Below, in pieces: positions 31,301-38,809 of a stretch of 64,000 nucleotides of DNA. Source of the stretch: Nocardioides lacusdianchii (GTDB taxonomy: Bacteria > Actinomycetota > Actinomycetes > Propionibacteriales > Nocardioidaceae). Location of the stretch: the NCBI RefSeq assembly GCF_020102855.1, contig NZ_JADHZD010000004.1:1-64000 (forward strand). The letters are read 5' to 3'. Position 1 is the stretch's first letter; each line of letters opens with the position of its first letter. Under the pieces are notes generated by a model. The model was not told where the DNA came from. It did no database searches and saw only the letters and a list, made by a program, of their open reading frames with translations. The position numbers and the translations under genes are program-made.

Positions 31301-31726
31301 ATGCCTCGTCTCCAGCCCCGCCGGGTTGCCATGAAGCCCGGGACGCAGGTCTGGGCGGTCCTCGTCGCGTTCGCCGGGTGGTTGGTGGTCCTGTGCGGTC
31401 TCCGGCTGGCGCCGGTGTCCGTGGACCCGGAGGCGGACCTCGAGGGCGGCGGGAGCTTCGCGGCCGCCTTCTCGGTCTACTGGCCGGCGCTCGGGATCAC
31501 CGTGCTCGTCGTGGCCGTGGCGATCTACGTCGCTGTCACCCGTGCCTGGACCACGGCCGCCCTGCTCGTCAGCGCCATGACCGCGGTGTGGTCGGCGTGG
31601 GCGCTCTCGCAGGGCTACATCATGGACCACCGCCCCACCCTCGACGGCTACGTCTGGACAGGCCTCGCCCTCGCCGCGACGGCGACGGTCCTCGTCACGT
31701 CGGCCAGGGGCGGACCGCGGGTCTAG
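31301..31726 (+). CDS. Small integral membrane protein of unknown function
   Basis: 141 residues with four likely transmembrane helices (about 18-36, 54-78, 83-102 and 117-136). The basic N terminus (PRLQPRRV) suggests a cytoplasmic start. I recognise no motif or family. The downstream VOC protein starts 10 bp after its stop but has its own -10 hexamer overlapping the end of this gene, so co-transcription is possible but not required. Confidence 0.7.
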   Translation: MPRLQPRRVAMKPGTQVWAVLVAFAGWLVVLCGLRLAPVSVDPEADLEGGGSFAAAFSVYWPALGITVLVVAVAIYVAVTRAWTTAALLVSAMTAVWSAWALSQGYIMDHRPTLDGYVWTGLALAATATVLVTSARGGPRV

Positions 31727-31729
31727 GTT
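31724..31729 (+). promoter_or_regulatory. -10 hexamer TAGGTT of the VOC gene
   Basis: TAGGTT ends 7 nt before GTG 31737 and begins inside the stop codon of the preceding gene (TAG). Confidence 0.55.
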
Positions 31730-31736
31730 GGCCCGC

Positions 31737-32120
31737 GTGACCCGCGCACTGCACCACCTCGACCTCTGGGTCGACGACGTCGCCCGCGCCGAGGGGGAGT
31801 GGGGCTGGCTGCTCGCGGCGTGCGGGTGGCGGCGCGAGGACGGCGTACGGTCGTGGGTGCACCCCGACGGCACCTACGTCTTCATGGAGCACTCGCCCGA
31901 CCAGCACGGCGACCACGACCGGCTGCGCCCCGGCATCAACCACCTCGCCCTGACCGTCGCGACGCGCGACGAGCTCGACCGGATGCGGACCGAGGCGGCC
32001 GGGCACGGCTGGCAGGAGATGTACGCCGACCGCTACCCGCATGCCGGCGGCGAGCAGCACGTGGCGCTCTACGTGGAGAGCTCGGAGGGGTTCGAGGTCG
32101 AGGTCGTCGTCGGCGACTGA
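31737..32120 (+). CDS. VOC-family (glyoxalase/bleomycin-resistance fold) protein
   Basis: 127 residues from GTG 31737; the frame also extends to a TTG at 31728, which overlaps the -10 hexamer. Family landmarks are the starting strand LHHLDLWVDDVARAEGEWGW with a metal-type His, INHLALTV in the middle, and the late strand HVALYVESSEGFEVEVV with a Glu pair. Single-domain VOC proteins of this size are metal-dependent isomerases, dioxygenases or binding proteins; the substrate is not predictable. It precedes the symporter gene by 75 bp. Confidence 0.82.
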   Translation: MTRALHHLDLWVDDVARAEGEWGWLLAACGWRREDGVRSWVHPDGTYVFMEHSPDQHGDHDRLRPGINHLALTVATRDELDRMRTEAAGHGWQEMYADRYPHAGGEQHVALYVESSEGFEVEVVVGD

Positions 32121-32157
32121 CCCCCAGGGGTGGGTTCGCAGGCCGCTGCGGGGGTCT

Positions 32158-32163
32158 AGGTTG
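32158..32163 (+). promoter_or_regulatory. -10 hexamer TAGGTT upstream of the symporter
   Basis: TAGGTT lies 32 nt before ATG 32196, leaving a short leader with GGGAGG as ribosome-binding site. This gene is therefore leadered, unlike many neighbours. Confidence 0.45.
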
Positions 32164-32195
32164 ACGGGGGCCCAGATGAACCTCGGGAGGCACGC

Positions 32196-33908
32196 ATGAG
32201 CTCGGACACCCTGATCGACGCCAACTGGCTCGACTACCTGCTGGTCGCGATCTACTTCGGATTCGTCCTCGGCATCGGCGTGATGGCCCGCCGGTCGGTG
32301 TCCGACTCGATCGACTTCTTCCTCTCCGGCCGGTCGCTGCCTGCGTGGGTGACGGGTCTGGCCTTCATCTCCGCCAACCTCGGCGCCGTCGAGATCATGG
32401 GCATGTCCGCCAACGGCGCCCAGCTCGGTCTGCCGACCTTCCACTACTTCTGGGTCGGTGCCGTCCCGGCGATGCTGTTCCTCGGCGTCGTGATGATGCC
32501 GTTCTACTACGGCTCCAAGGTGCGCTCGGTGCCGGAGTTCATGTTCCGGCGCTTCGGCACCGGAGCCCACCTGGTCAACGCCATCAGCTTCGCGGTCGCC
32601 CAGCTGCTGATCGCGGGCGTCAACCTCGCCCTCCTTGCCGGGATCGTGCGGGCCCTGCTGGGCTGGCCGATCTGGGTCTCGCTGATCGTCGCAGGCGCGG
32701 TGGTGCTGTCGTACATCACGCTGGGCGGACTGAGCGCGGCGATCTACAACGAGGTGCTGCAGTTCTTCGTCATCGTCGCCTCCCTGCTGCCCCTGACGCT
32801 CATCGGCCTCAACCGGGTCGGGGGCTGGGACGGCCTGACCGACAAGATCAGTGCCGCCTCGGCGGGTGCGTCCTCGGCGTCCGACGCGCCACCGGCCGCG
32901 CAACAGCTGAACGCCTGGCCGGGCCAGGCGCTCTCCGGCTTCGACTCCCCGCTCCTGTCGGTGGTCGGCATCGTCTTCGGTCTGGGCTTCGTGCTGTCCT
33001 TCGGCTACTGGACGACCAACTTCGTCGAGGTCCAGCGGGCGATGGCGTCGGACTCCATCTCCGCCGCGAGGAAGACGCCGATCATCGGCGCCTTCCCCAA
33101 GATGTTCGTGCCCTTCATCGTGATCGTGCCCGGCATGGTCTCCGCGGTCCTGGTCGCGGAGATGATCGAGCTCAAGGACGGCGGCAGTCCCGCGGGCGGC
33201 GCCTCCGGCGACGTGACCTACAACGACGCCCTGCTCCTGCTGATGCGCGACGTGCTGCCCAACGGCCTCCTCGGCCTCGCGATCGCCGGACTCCTGGCCG
33301 CCTTCATGGCCGGCATGGCGGCCAACATCTCCGCCTTCAACACGGTCTTCTCCTACGACCTGTGGCAGCGCTACATCCGCAAGGACCACAGCGACGACTA
33401 CTACCTGCGGATCGGCCGGCTGGCCACGGTGGGGGCGACGGTCATCGCGATCTTCACCGCCCAGATCGCTCTCGGCTACGACAACGTCATGAACTACCTC
33501 CAGACGTTGTTCGGGTTCTTCAACGCCCCGCTGTTCGCGACGTTCATCCTCGGCATGTTCTGGAAGCGGATGACCCCGACGGCCGGCTGGGTGGGTCTGG
33601 TCGCAGGCACGCTCTCGGCCATCGCGGTCGATCGCACCGCGGCCGCCGGCGTCTTCGAGCTCTCCGGGCAGGGGGTGGCGTTCCTCGCGGCGTCGGTCGC
33701 CTTCGTGGTCGACATCGTGCTGAGCGTCGTGGTGTCGCTGGTGACCAAGCCCAAACCGGCCGAGGAGCTCCGAGGCCTGGTCTACTCCGAGACGCCCCGC
33801 GAGGACCGCACCGACCCGAACGAGGCGTCGTACCCGTGGTACCGGCGCACGGCACCGCTCGCCGGCATCGCGCTCGCGATGGTCGTCGTCCTCAACTTCG
33901 CCTTCTGA
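32196..33908 (+). CDS. Sodium:solute symporter family (SSS) transporter
   Basis: 570 residues with about 13 to 15 hydrophobic helices. The first helix LLVAIYFGFVLGIGVMARR, then DSIDFFLSGRSLPAWVTGLA and FISANLGAVEIMGMSANGAQ, match the SSS core where sodium and solute bind. It also has FGYWTTNFVEVQRAMAS and LLAAFMAGMAANISAFNTVF. A 40-residue low-complexity Ser/Ala/Pro loop (about 220-245) is extracytoplasmic or cytoplasmic and probably variable. The substrate could be a sugar, amino acid or carboxylate and cannot be fixed from sequence. A small two-helix protein gene follows after 11 bp and may be a subunit. Confidence 0.9.
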   Translation: MSSDTLIDANWLDYLLVAIYFGFVLGIGVMARRSVSDSIDFFLSGRSLPAWVTGLAFISANLGAVEIMGMSANGAQLGLPTFHYFWVGAVPAMLFLGVVMMPFYYGSKVRSVPEFMFRRFGTGAHLVNAISFAVAQLLIAGVNLALLAGIVRALLGWPIWVSLIVAGAVVLSYITLGGLSAAIYNEVLQFFVIVASLLPLTLIGLNRVGGWDGLTDKISAASAGASSASDAPPAAQQLNAWPGQALSGFDSPLLSVVGIVFGLGFVLSFGYWTTNFVEVQRAMASDSISAARKTPIIGAFPKMFVPFIVIVPGMVSAVLVAEMIELKDGGSPAGGASGDVTYNDALLLLMRDVLPNGLLGLAIAGLLAAFMAGMAANISAFNTVFSYDLWQRYIRKDHSDDYYLRIGRLATVGATVIAIFTAQIALGYDNVMNYLQTLFGFFNAPLFATFILGMFWKRMTPTAGWVGLVAGTLSAIAVDRTAAAGVFELSGQGVAFLAASVAFVVDIVLSVVVSLVTKPKPAEELRGLVYSETPREDRTDPNEASYPWYRRTAPLAGIALAMVVVLNFAF

Positions 33909-33919
33909 GAGGGGCCAGC

Positions 33920-34231
33920 ATGTCCACGACGTCCGAGACCGACGGCAGGTCCAAGAAGGCCGGCCTGTTCGACATCCGCAACATCATCGGCGCCCTGATG
34001 GCGTTGTACGGCGTGATCCTCGCGCTGGCCGGCCTCCTCGGGGAGCACGAGCCGGAGAAGACCGGCGGGGTGAACGCCAACCTCTGGACCGGTCTGGCCC
34101 TGCTCGTGGTGGGGCTGGGCTTCTTCGCCTGGGCGAGGCTCCGACCGATCGTCGTTCCCCCCGACGTCGACCGCGCCGACGACGACCCGACCCGACCGGC
34201 CCCGCAGCGGAAGCGACCGCCGGCGCACTGA
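33920..34231 (+). CDS. Small two-helix membrane protein, putative symporter partner
   Basis: 103 residues from ATG 33920 with GAGAGGGG upstream. Two hydrophobic helices (about 22-40 and 57-77: IIGALMALYGVILALAGLL and LWTGLALLVVGLGFFAWARL) are separated by a short polar loop; the tails are hydrophilic, with a basic Pro-rich C terminus. The 11-bp spacing to the symporter indicates an operon. Some SSS transporters have small accessory membrane proteins, so a subunit role is plausible but unproven. Confidence 0.75.
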   Translation: MSTTSETDGRSKKAGLFDIRNIIGALMALYGVILALAGLLGEHEPEKTGGVNANLWTGLALLVVGLGFFAWARLRPIVVPPDVDRADDDPTRPAPQRKRPPAH

Positions 34232-34249
34232 GGGCAACCCGGCAGGCGA

Positions 34250-34255
34250 TAACCT
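34250..34255 (+). promoter_or_regulatory. -10 hexamer TAACCT
   Basis: TAACCT ends 7 nt before ATG 34263 of the lipoprotein-map operon. Confidence 0.55.
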
Positions 34256-34262
34256 CCTCGCG

Positions 34263-34955
34263 ATGCTGCGTGCCCGACTCCTCACCCTCGTCCTGCTCGT
34301 CCTCGCCCCCCTGCTCTCGGCGTGCGCGGGCGACGAGCCGACCATCGCCCTGCTGGTCGCCGACGGCTCCGACACCGCCTCGCGCGCGGTCGACGCCGAG
34401 GCCTTCACCGAGCGCGTCGAGGCGACGTGCGACGAGTGCCGGGTCGCGGTGTACGACGCCGAGGGCGACGCGGCTGCCCAGGAGAGCCAGGCTCGCGAAG
34501 CCGAGGCCGCCTCGGCCGACGTGATCGTCGTGGTGCCCGTCGACGTCGACGAGCTCGCGTCGCTGACCGCCCGCGACCTGCCGGTGGTGTCGATGGGCGA
34601 GCCGGTGCCGGCCTCGGACCGCTTCGTGGGCCTCGAGCGCGGCGAGGTGGTCCGTCAGGAGGGTTCCGACATCCAGGCCGCCCGCAACCTGGTGCTGGGC
34701 GACGAGAAGACGATGACGTACGTCCCGACCCGCGCGATGAGCGAGCAGGCCGCGGACCTGGCGGTGGCCTACCTCGCCGACAACCCGGTCGAGGGCGGTG
34801 AGGACGTGGACGGGATCGAGTCCTGGCTCTACCCGGCCCAGGACGTCACCATCGACACCCTCACCTCCGTGCTCGTCGCGCAGGGCGTGCTGACCCTCGA
34901 CGAGCTCTGCGACGGCTCGACCGAGAAGGACTGTGCGAGGCTGGGCATCCGATGA
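34263..34955 (+). CDS. Periplasmic-binding-protein-like lipoprotein
   Basis: 230 residues. Signal peptide and lipobox LLSAC (Cys about 21) indicate membrane anchoring. The first domain follows the sugar-binding PBP1 pattern: PTIALLVADG, then a CDECRVAVYDAEGDAAAQ segment, then ADVIVVVPVDVDELASL and LPVVSMGEPV. The C terminus (YLADNPVEGGEDVDGIESWLY ...) matches the end of xylose-type binding proteins, but the whole is about 100 residues shorter than usual, so part of the second lobe is missing. No ABC permease is nearby. Its stop overlaps the map start (ATGA), which is an unusual partnership. Confidence 0.78.
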   Translation: MLRARLLTLVLLVLAPLLSACAGDEPTIALLVADGSDTASRAVDAEAFTERVEATCDECRVAVYDAEGDAAAQESQAREAEAASADVIVVVPVDVDELASLTARDLPVVSMGEPVPASDRFVGLERGEVVRQEGSDIQAARNLVLGDEKTMTYVPTRAMSEQAADLAVAYLADNPVEGGEDVDGIESWLYPAQDVTIDTLTSVLVAQGVLTLDELCDGSTEKDCARLGIR

Positions 34956-35731
34956 TCGAGATCCTCACCCCCGCCCAGGTCGACCGCGCCCGTCGTACGG
35001 GTGCCCTCGTCGCCGACATCCTCCAGTCCCTGCGCGAGCGCAGCGCCGTGGGGACCAACCTCCTCGACCTCGACCTCTGGACCGCGGAGATGATCCGCGA
35101 GGCCGGCGCCGAGTCCTGCTACGTCGACTACGCCCCTTCCTTCGGCAGCGGCCCCTTCGCCCACTACGTCTGCACGTCGGTCAACGACGCCGTGCTCCAC
35201 GGTCGCCCACGCGACCTCGCGCTGCGCGACGGCGACCTGCTCACCCTCGACCTCGCCGTACGCCTCGACGGCGTCGCCGCCGACTCCGCGATCAGCTTCC
35301 TGGTGGGGGAGTCTCGCCCCGCCGAGAGCGTGGCCCTCATCGAGACCACCCGCACCGCGCTCGACGCCGGCATCGCCGCCGCGGGCCCGGGGGCGCGCAT
35401 CGGTGACCTGTCGCACGCCATCGGGACGGTGCTGCGGAGCGCGGGCTACCCGATCAACATGCAGTTCGGCGGCCACGGCATCGGCACGACGATGCACCAG
35501 GACCCCCACGTCTCCAACGACGGCCGCCCCGGCCGCGGCTACCAGCTCCGTCCCGGCCTGCTCCTGGCCCTCGAGCCGTGGATCATGGTCGACACCGACG
35601 AGCTGGTCACCGACGAGGACGGCTGGACGCTGCGCAGCGCCACCGGGTGCCGTACGGCGCACAGCGAGCACACCATCGCGATCACCGAGGACGGCGTCGA
35701 GATCCTGACGCTGCCCACCTCGTCGCGCTAG
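34952..35731 (+). CDS. map: Methionine aminopeptidase, type I
   Basis: 259 residues. It removes the initiator methionine from nascent proteins. The five metal ligands can be read: Asp in LTLDLAVRL and the following GVAADSA, His in FGGHGIGTTMH, Glu in LLALEPWI, and Glu in HSEHTIAI. The catalytic His lies in GPFAHYVCTSVNDAVLHG. It lacks a long N-terminal extension. The sequence is divergent from the housekeeping type (YAPSFGSGPFAHYVC), so it may be a second, accessory copy. It is coupled to the upstream lipoprotein through ATGA and shares a CTAG tetranucleotide with the convergent MMPL gene. Confidence 0.88.
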   Translation: MIEILTPAQVDRARRTGALVADILQSLRERSAVGTNLLDLDLWTAEMIREAGAESCYVDYAPSFGSGPFAHYVCTSVNDAVLHGRPRDLALRDGDLLTLDLAVRLDGVAADSAISFLVGESRPAESVALIETTRTALDAGIAAAGPGARIGDLSHAIGTVLRSAGYPINMQFGGHGIGTTMHQDPHVSNDGRPGRGYQLRPGLLLALEPWIMVDTDELVTDEDGWTLRSATGCRTAHSEHTIAITEDGVEILTLPTSSR

Positions 35732-37914
35732 TGCACCGTCTCCAGGGGAGCCCGCGCCTCGGCCTCGGCGAGCGGCGCGTCGACTGAGTCGAGCTTGCTC
35801 GGCCACCAGATCTTGCCGCCCAGGTCGAGGTTGAGGGCGGTCACCAGCACCGAGCGCACCACCAGCGTGTCGAGCATGACGCCGAGCGCCACCGCCACCC
35901 CGAGCTCGGCCAGGAACACCAGCGGCAGCGACCCGAGCACCAGGAAGGTCGCGGCCAGGACGACGCCGGCCGAGGTGATCACGCCGCCGGTCGAGGCCAG
36001 TGCGATGAGGGACCCCTGGCGCGTGCCGTGGGTAGCGGTCTCCTCGCGCACGCGGGTCATCAGGAAGATGTTGTAGTCGATGCCGAGCGCCACCAGGAAG
36101 ACGAAGGCGAACAGCGGGAACCCGGGGTCGGACCCGGCGAACCCGAAGACGTACTCGAAGATGAGCGCCGAGATGCCCAGGGCGGCGCCGAAGGACAGCA
36201 CCACGGTCGCCATCAGGATCAGCGGCGCGACGAGGGCGCGCAGCAGGCCGATGAGGATCAGCAGCACCACGAGCAGGACCAGCGGCATGATCACCCAGCT
36301 GTCGCGCACCGAGGCGATCTTGGTGTCGAGGTAGAACGCCGAGCCGCCGCCGACCAGGGCATCGGCACCGTCCACCTCGCCCACGGCGTCGCGCGTCGCC
36401 TCGACGACGTCGGCGGCCGTGGTGGAGGAGATGTCGGCGTCGATGGTCGCCTCGAACCACGAACGCCCGCCCGACAGCGGCCGCACCTCGCCGGGTGCGC
36501 CCAGGTCGGGGATGCCCTCGAGTGCTGCGACGACGTCGGCGGCCGCGTCGGTGTCGGTGACCACCTGGACGGTGTTGGAGTTGTCGGCCAGGCCGTGCTC
36601 GGTGAGCAGCCGCTGGCCCAGGATCGAGTCGAACTCCTTCGTGTAGGTGTCCTCGGTCGACAGCCCCGACGCGTCGAGGCGGAACAGGCCGAGGCAGGCC
36701 AGCAGCAGCAACCCGGTCGTGACCACCCAGACCCGCCGCGGCCGGTGGCTGATCGCGCGACCCATCCGTGCCCACACGCCGTCGGCGGTCGGCTCGGCGC
36801 TGCGGAAGGTCGGCCGCTTGGGCCAGAAGACCCACCGCCCGCAGATCACCAGCAGCGCGGGGAGCAGGGTGATCATCACCAGCATCGTCACCGCCACGCC
36901 GATCGCGGCGACGGGGCCGAGCCCGGCGGTGGAGTTGAGCTCGGCGAACGACAGGCACAGCATGCCGACCGCGACGGTCGCCGCGCTCGCGAAGATCGCC
37001 GGCGCGGCGCGGTGCAGGGCGTACGCCATCGCCTCGTGCCGGTCTTCGTGCCGGCGCAGCTCCTCGCGGTAGCGCGCGACCAGCAGGAGGGCGTAGTCGG
37101 TGCCGGCGCCGATCACCAGGATGCTGAGGATCGCCTGGCTCTGCCCGTTGACGGTGAGCCCGGCGTACTTCGCGAGGAGGTAGACCAGGCCGGTCGCGAG
37201 GGTGTTGGCGACGACCGCGCAGATGATCGGCAGCAGCCACAGCACGGGGCTGCGGTAGGTGAGGAGCAGGATCACCACGACCACGCTGAGCGTGGCGAGG
37301 ATGAGGTCGGTGTCGATGCCCTCGAAGGCCTCGGCCGAGTCGGCGGCCTGCCCGCCGAAGCCGGCCAGGTGCACCTCGCCACCGTCGAGCTCGGCGATGT
37401 CGCGGATCTCGTCAGCGGCGTCCGGGATCGCGTTCCACCCGTCGGACCCGAAGTTGAGCACGAGGTAGAGGTAGGCCACCTCACCGTCGTCGGAGACCAG
37501 CGTCGGCACCGGCGCTCCCTGCGCGGCCGCGGCCTCCGCGGCCGCCGGTGTCAGCACGCCGGCGTCCGTCACGCCGTCGATGGTCGCGATCTCCTGGCCG
37601 TCGGCCTCCATGGTGGCGAGGTCCTCGGCGCTGAGCCCGCCGTCGCGGTGGTAGACCACGAGGGTGGGGATGTCGTCGGGGTCGACGGACTCCGACAGCT
37701 CGTCCAGCACCCGCGTCGACTCCGCCGACTCGGGCAGCCACGAGGACGCCTCGTTGTTCTGGACCGAGGTCAGCTTGGTGGAGAAGAACCCCATGATGGC
37801 GGCGAGGACCAGGACCGCGACGAGCACGGCCCACTTCGTGACGCGCCCGGTCAGGGCTCCCGCAACCTGTCGATGCATGCGACAAGCACAACAGCCCGGA
37901 CGGGCTTCGTGCAT
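35728..37914 (-). CDS. MMPL-family RND transporter
   Basis: 728 residues with about 12 transmembrane helices in two halves: helix 1 (about 28-45), a large extracytoplasmic loop (about 46-185), five helices, a second loop (about 400-500) and five final helices. The intramembrane proton-relay motif appears as GAGTDYALLLVARYREEL (about 270-287) and, in the second half, ALGIDYNIFLMTRVREE. Family members export lipids, siderophores or drugs across the membrane using the proton gradient; the cargo here is unknown. ATG 37914 has GGGGGAA upstream. An internal ATG at 37878 is the alternative. Confidence 0.9.
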   Translation of the reverse strand: MHEARPGCCACRMHRQVAGALTGRVTKWAVLVAVLVLAAIMGFFSTKLTSVQNNEASSWLPESAESTRVLDELSESVDPDDIPTLVVYHRDGGLSAEDLATMEADGQEIATIDGVTDAGVLTPAAAEAAAAQGAPVPTLVSDDGEVAYLYLVLNFGSDGWNAIPDAADEIRDIAELDGGEVHLAGFGGQAADSAEAFEGIDTDLILATLSVVVVILLLTYRSPVLWLLPIICAVVANTLATGLVYLLAKYAGLTVNGQSQAILSILVIGAGTDYALLLVARYREELRRHEDRHEAMAYALHRAAPAIFASAATVAVGMLCLSFAELNSTAGLGPVAAIGVAVTMLVMITLLPALLVICGRWVFWPKRPTFRSAEPTADGVWARMGRAISHRPRRVWVVTTGLLLLACLGLFRLDASGLSTEDTYTKEFDSILGQRLLTEHGLADNSNTVQVVTDTDAAADVVAALEGIPDLGAPGEVRPLSGGRSWFEATIDADISSTTAADVVEATRDAVGEVDGADALVGGGSAFYLDTKIASVRDSWVIMPLVLLVVLLILIGLLRALVAPLILMATVVLSFGAALGISALIFEYVFGFAGSDPGFPLFAFVFLVALGIDYNIFLMTRVREETATHGTRQGSLIALASTGGVITSAGVVLAATFLVLGSLPLVFLAELGVAVALGVMLDTLVVRSVLVTALNLDLGGKIWWPSKLDSVDAPLAEAEARAPLETVH

Positions 37915-37946
37915 CGGTGATTCCCCCGAGGGCTAGACCGGGTGCT

Positions 37947-38798
37947 TCATCCTGGGTACGCCGGCGGGACCGCGAGCCCCTCGTCCGCCAGCACCTCGCG
38001 CAGCAGGTCGGGGCGGTTCGTGATCAGGCCGTCGACGCCGAGCCCGACCAGGTGGCGCATCGTGGCCGTGTCGTCGACGACGTAGGGGATGACGGCGAGC
38101 CCGGCAGCGTGCGCGGCCTCGACCAGGTCGGCGGTGGCGTACGGCTCGTACGCCGGGTCGTCCACGCCGGAGCGGTAGGGCGAGCCGTGGATGGGCGAGA
38201 TCGCGGTGAAGCCCTGCGCAGCGGCGACCGCGACGAGGTCGTCGTCGACCACCACCCCGTCGAGCCAGGGGGACGGTCCCTCGGCCGCACGGAGGTACTT
38301 CGGGGACACGAGGACGTTGCGCTCCAGGCCCGGCTCCGCGTCGCCCACGCGGTCCAGCACTCCCCAGTCGAAGCACTGGATGCTGGTGCGGGGCACGAGC
38401 CCGTCGATGCGGAGCGCGTCCACGACCCTGGCGACGAACGCCTCGCGCGTGGTGAGCCCCGAGGCGTCGAGGGCGTCGTACTTGATCTCGAGGTTGACCC
38501 GGACCGGATCCGCGCCGCGCTCGTCGAGCAGCGCGGCGACCTGGCGCAGCAGCGGCATCGTCGGTGGCAGGTCGGCGCGGGTGAGGGCGCGGATGCGTCG
38601 CGTGTCGTCGAGGACCGGGTCGTGGGCGACGACGACGTCGTCCTCGGCCGTGAGGTGCACGTCGAGCTCGAGGGTCGAGACCCCGAGCGCGAGGGCGCGG
38701 CCGAAAGCCTCGAGGGTGTTCTCGGGCCAGAGGCCGGCGCCGCCGCGGTGGGCCTGGAGGTCGAAGGGTGCCGGTTTCGAGGCTCGCTCCGCTCGCAC
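37947..38798 (-). CDS. Glycerophosphodiester phosphodiesterase
   Basis: 283 residues. It hydrolyses glycerophosphodiesters to glycerol-3-phosphate and an alcohol. Landmarks are QAHRGGAGLWPENTLEAF (about 15-32), LELDVHLTAEDDVVVAHDP (about 43-61) and the late GVDGLITNRPDLL. There is no signal peptide, so it is probably cytoplasmic. The start codon is unusual: the only upstream NTG is the GTG at 38798, which lies within palindromic repeat A, so the first eight or nine residues (RAERASKP) are repeat-encoded. The original start was probably lost or replaced by the repeat. The gene begins 1 nt after the stop of the acyl-CoA synthetase, indicating a coupled operon. Confidence 0.87.
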   Translation of the reverse strand: MRAERASKPAPFDLQAHRGGAGLWPENTLEAFGRALALGVSTLELDVHLTAEDDVVVAHDPVLDDTRRIRALTRADLPPTMPLLRQVAALLDERGADPVRVNLEIKYDALDASGLTTREAFVARVVDALRIDGLVPRTSIQCFDWGVLDRVGDAEPGLERNVLVSPKYLRAAEGPSPWLDGVVVDDDLVAVAAAQGFTAISPIHGSPYRSGVDDPAYEPYATADLVEAAHAAGLAVIPYVVDDTATMRHLVGLGVDGLITNRPDLLREVLADEGLAVPPAYPG

Positions 38799-38809
38799 CT
38801 CAACCAGCG
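38773..38809. repeat. Palindromic repeat A, copy 2, at a gene-gene junction
   Basis: This copy differs from the one at 31223-31259 at a single position. It contains the TGA stop (38802-38800, minus strand) of the acyl-CoA synthetase and the GTG start (38798-38796) of the GDPD gene. Confidence 0.9.
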
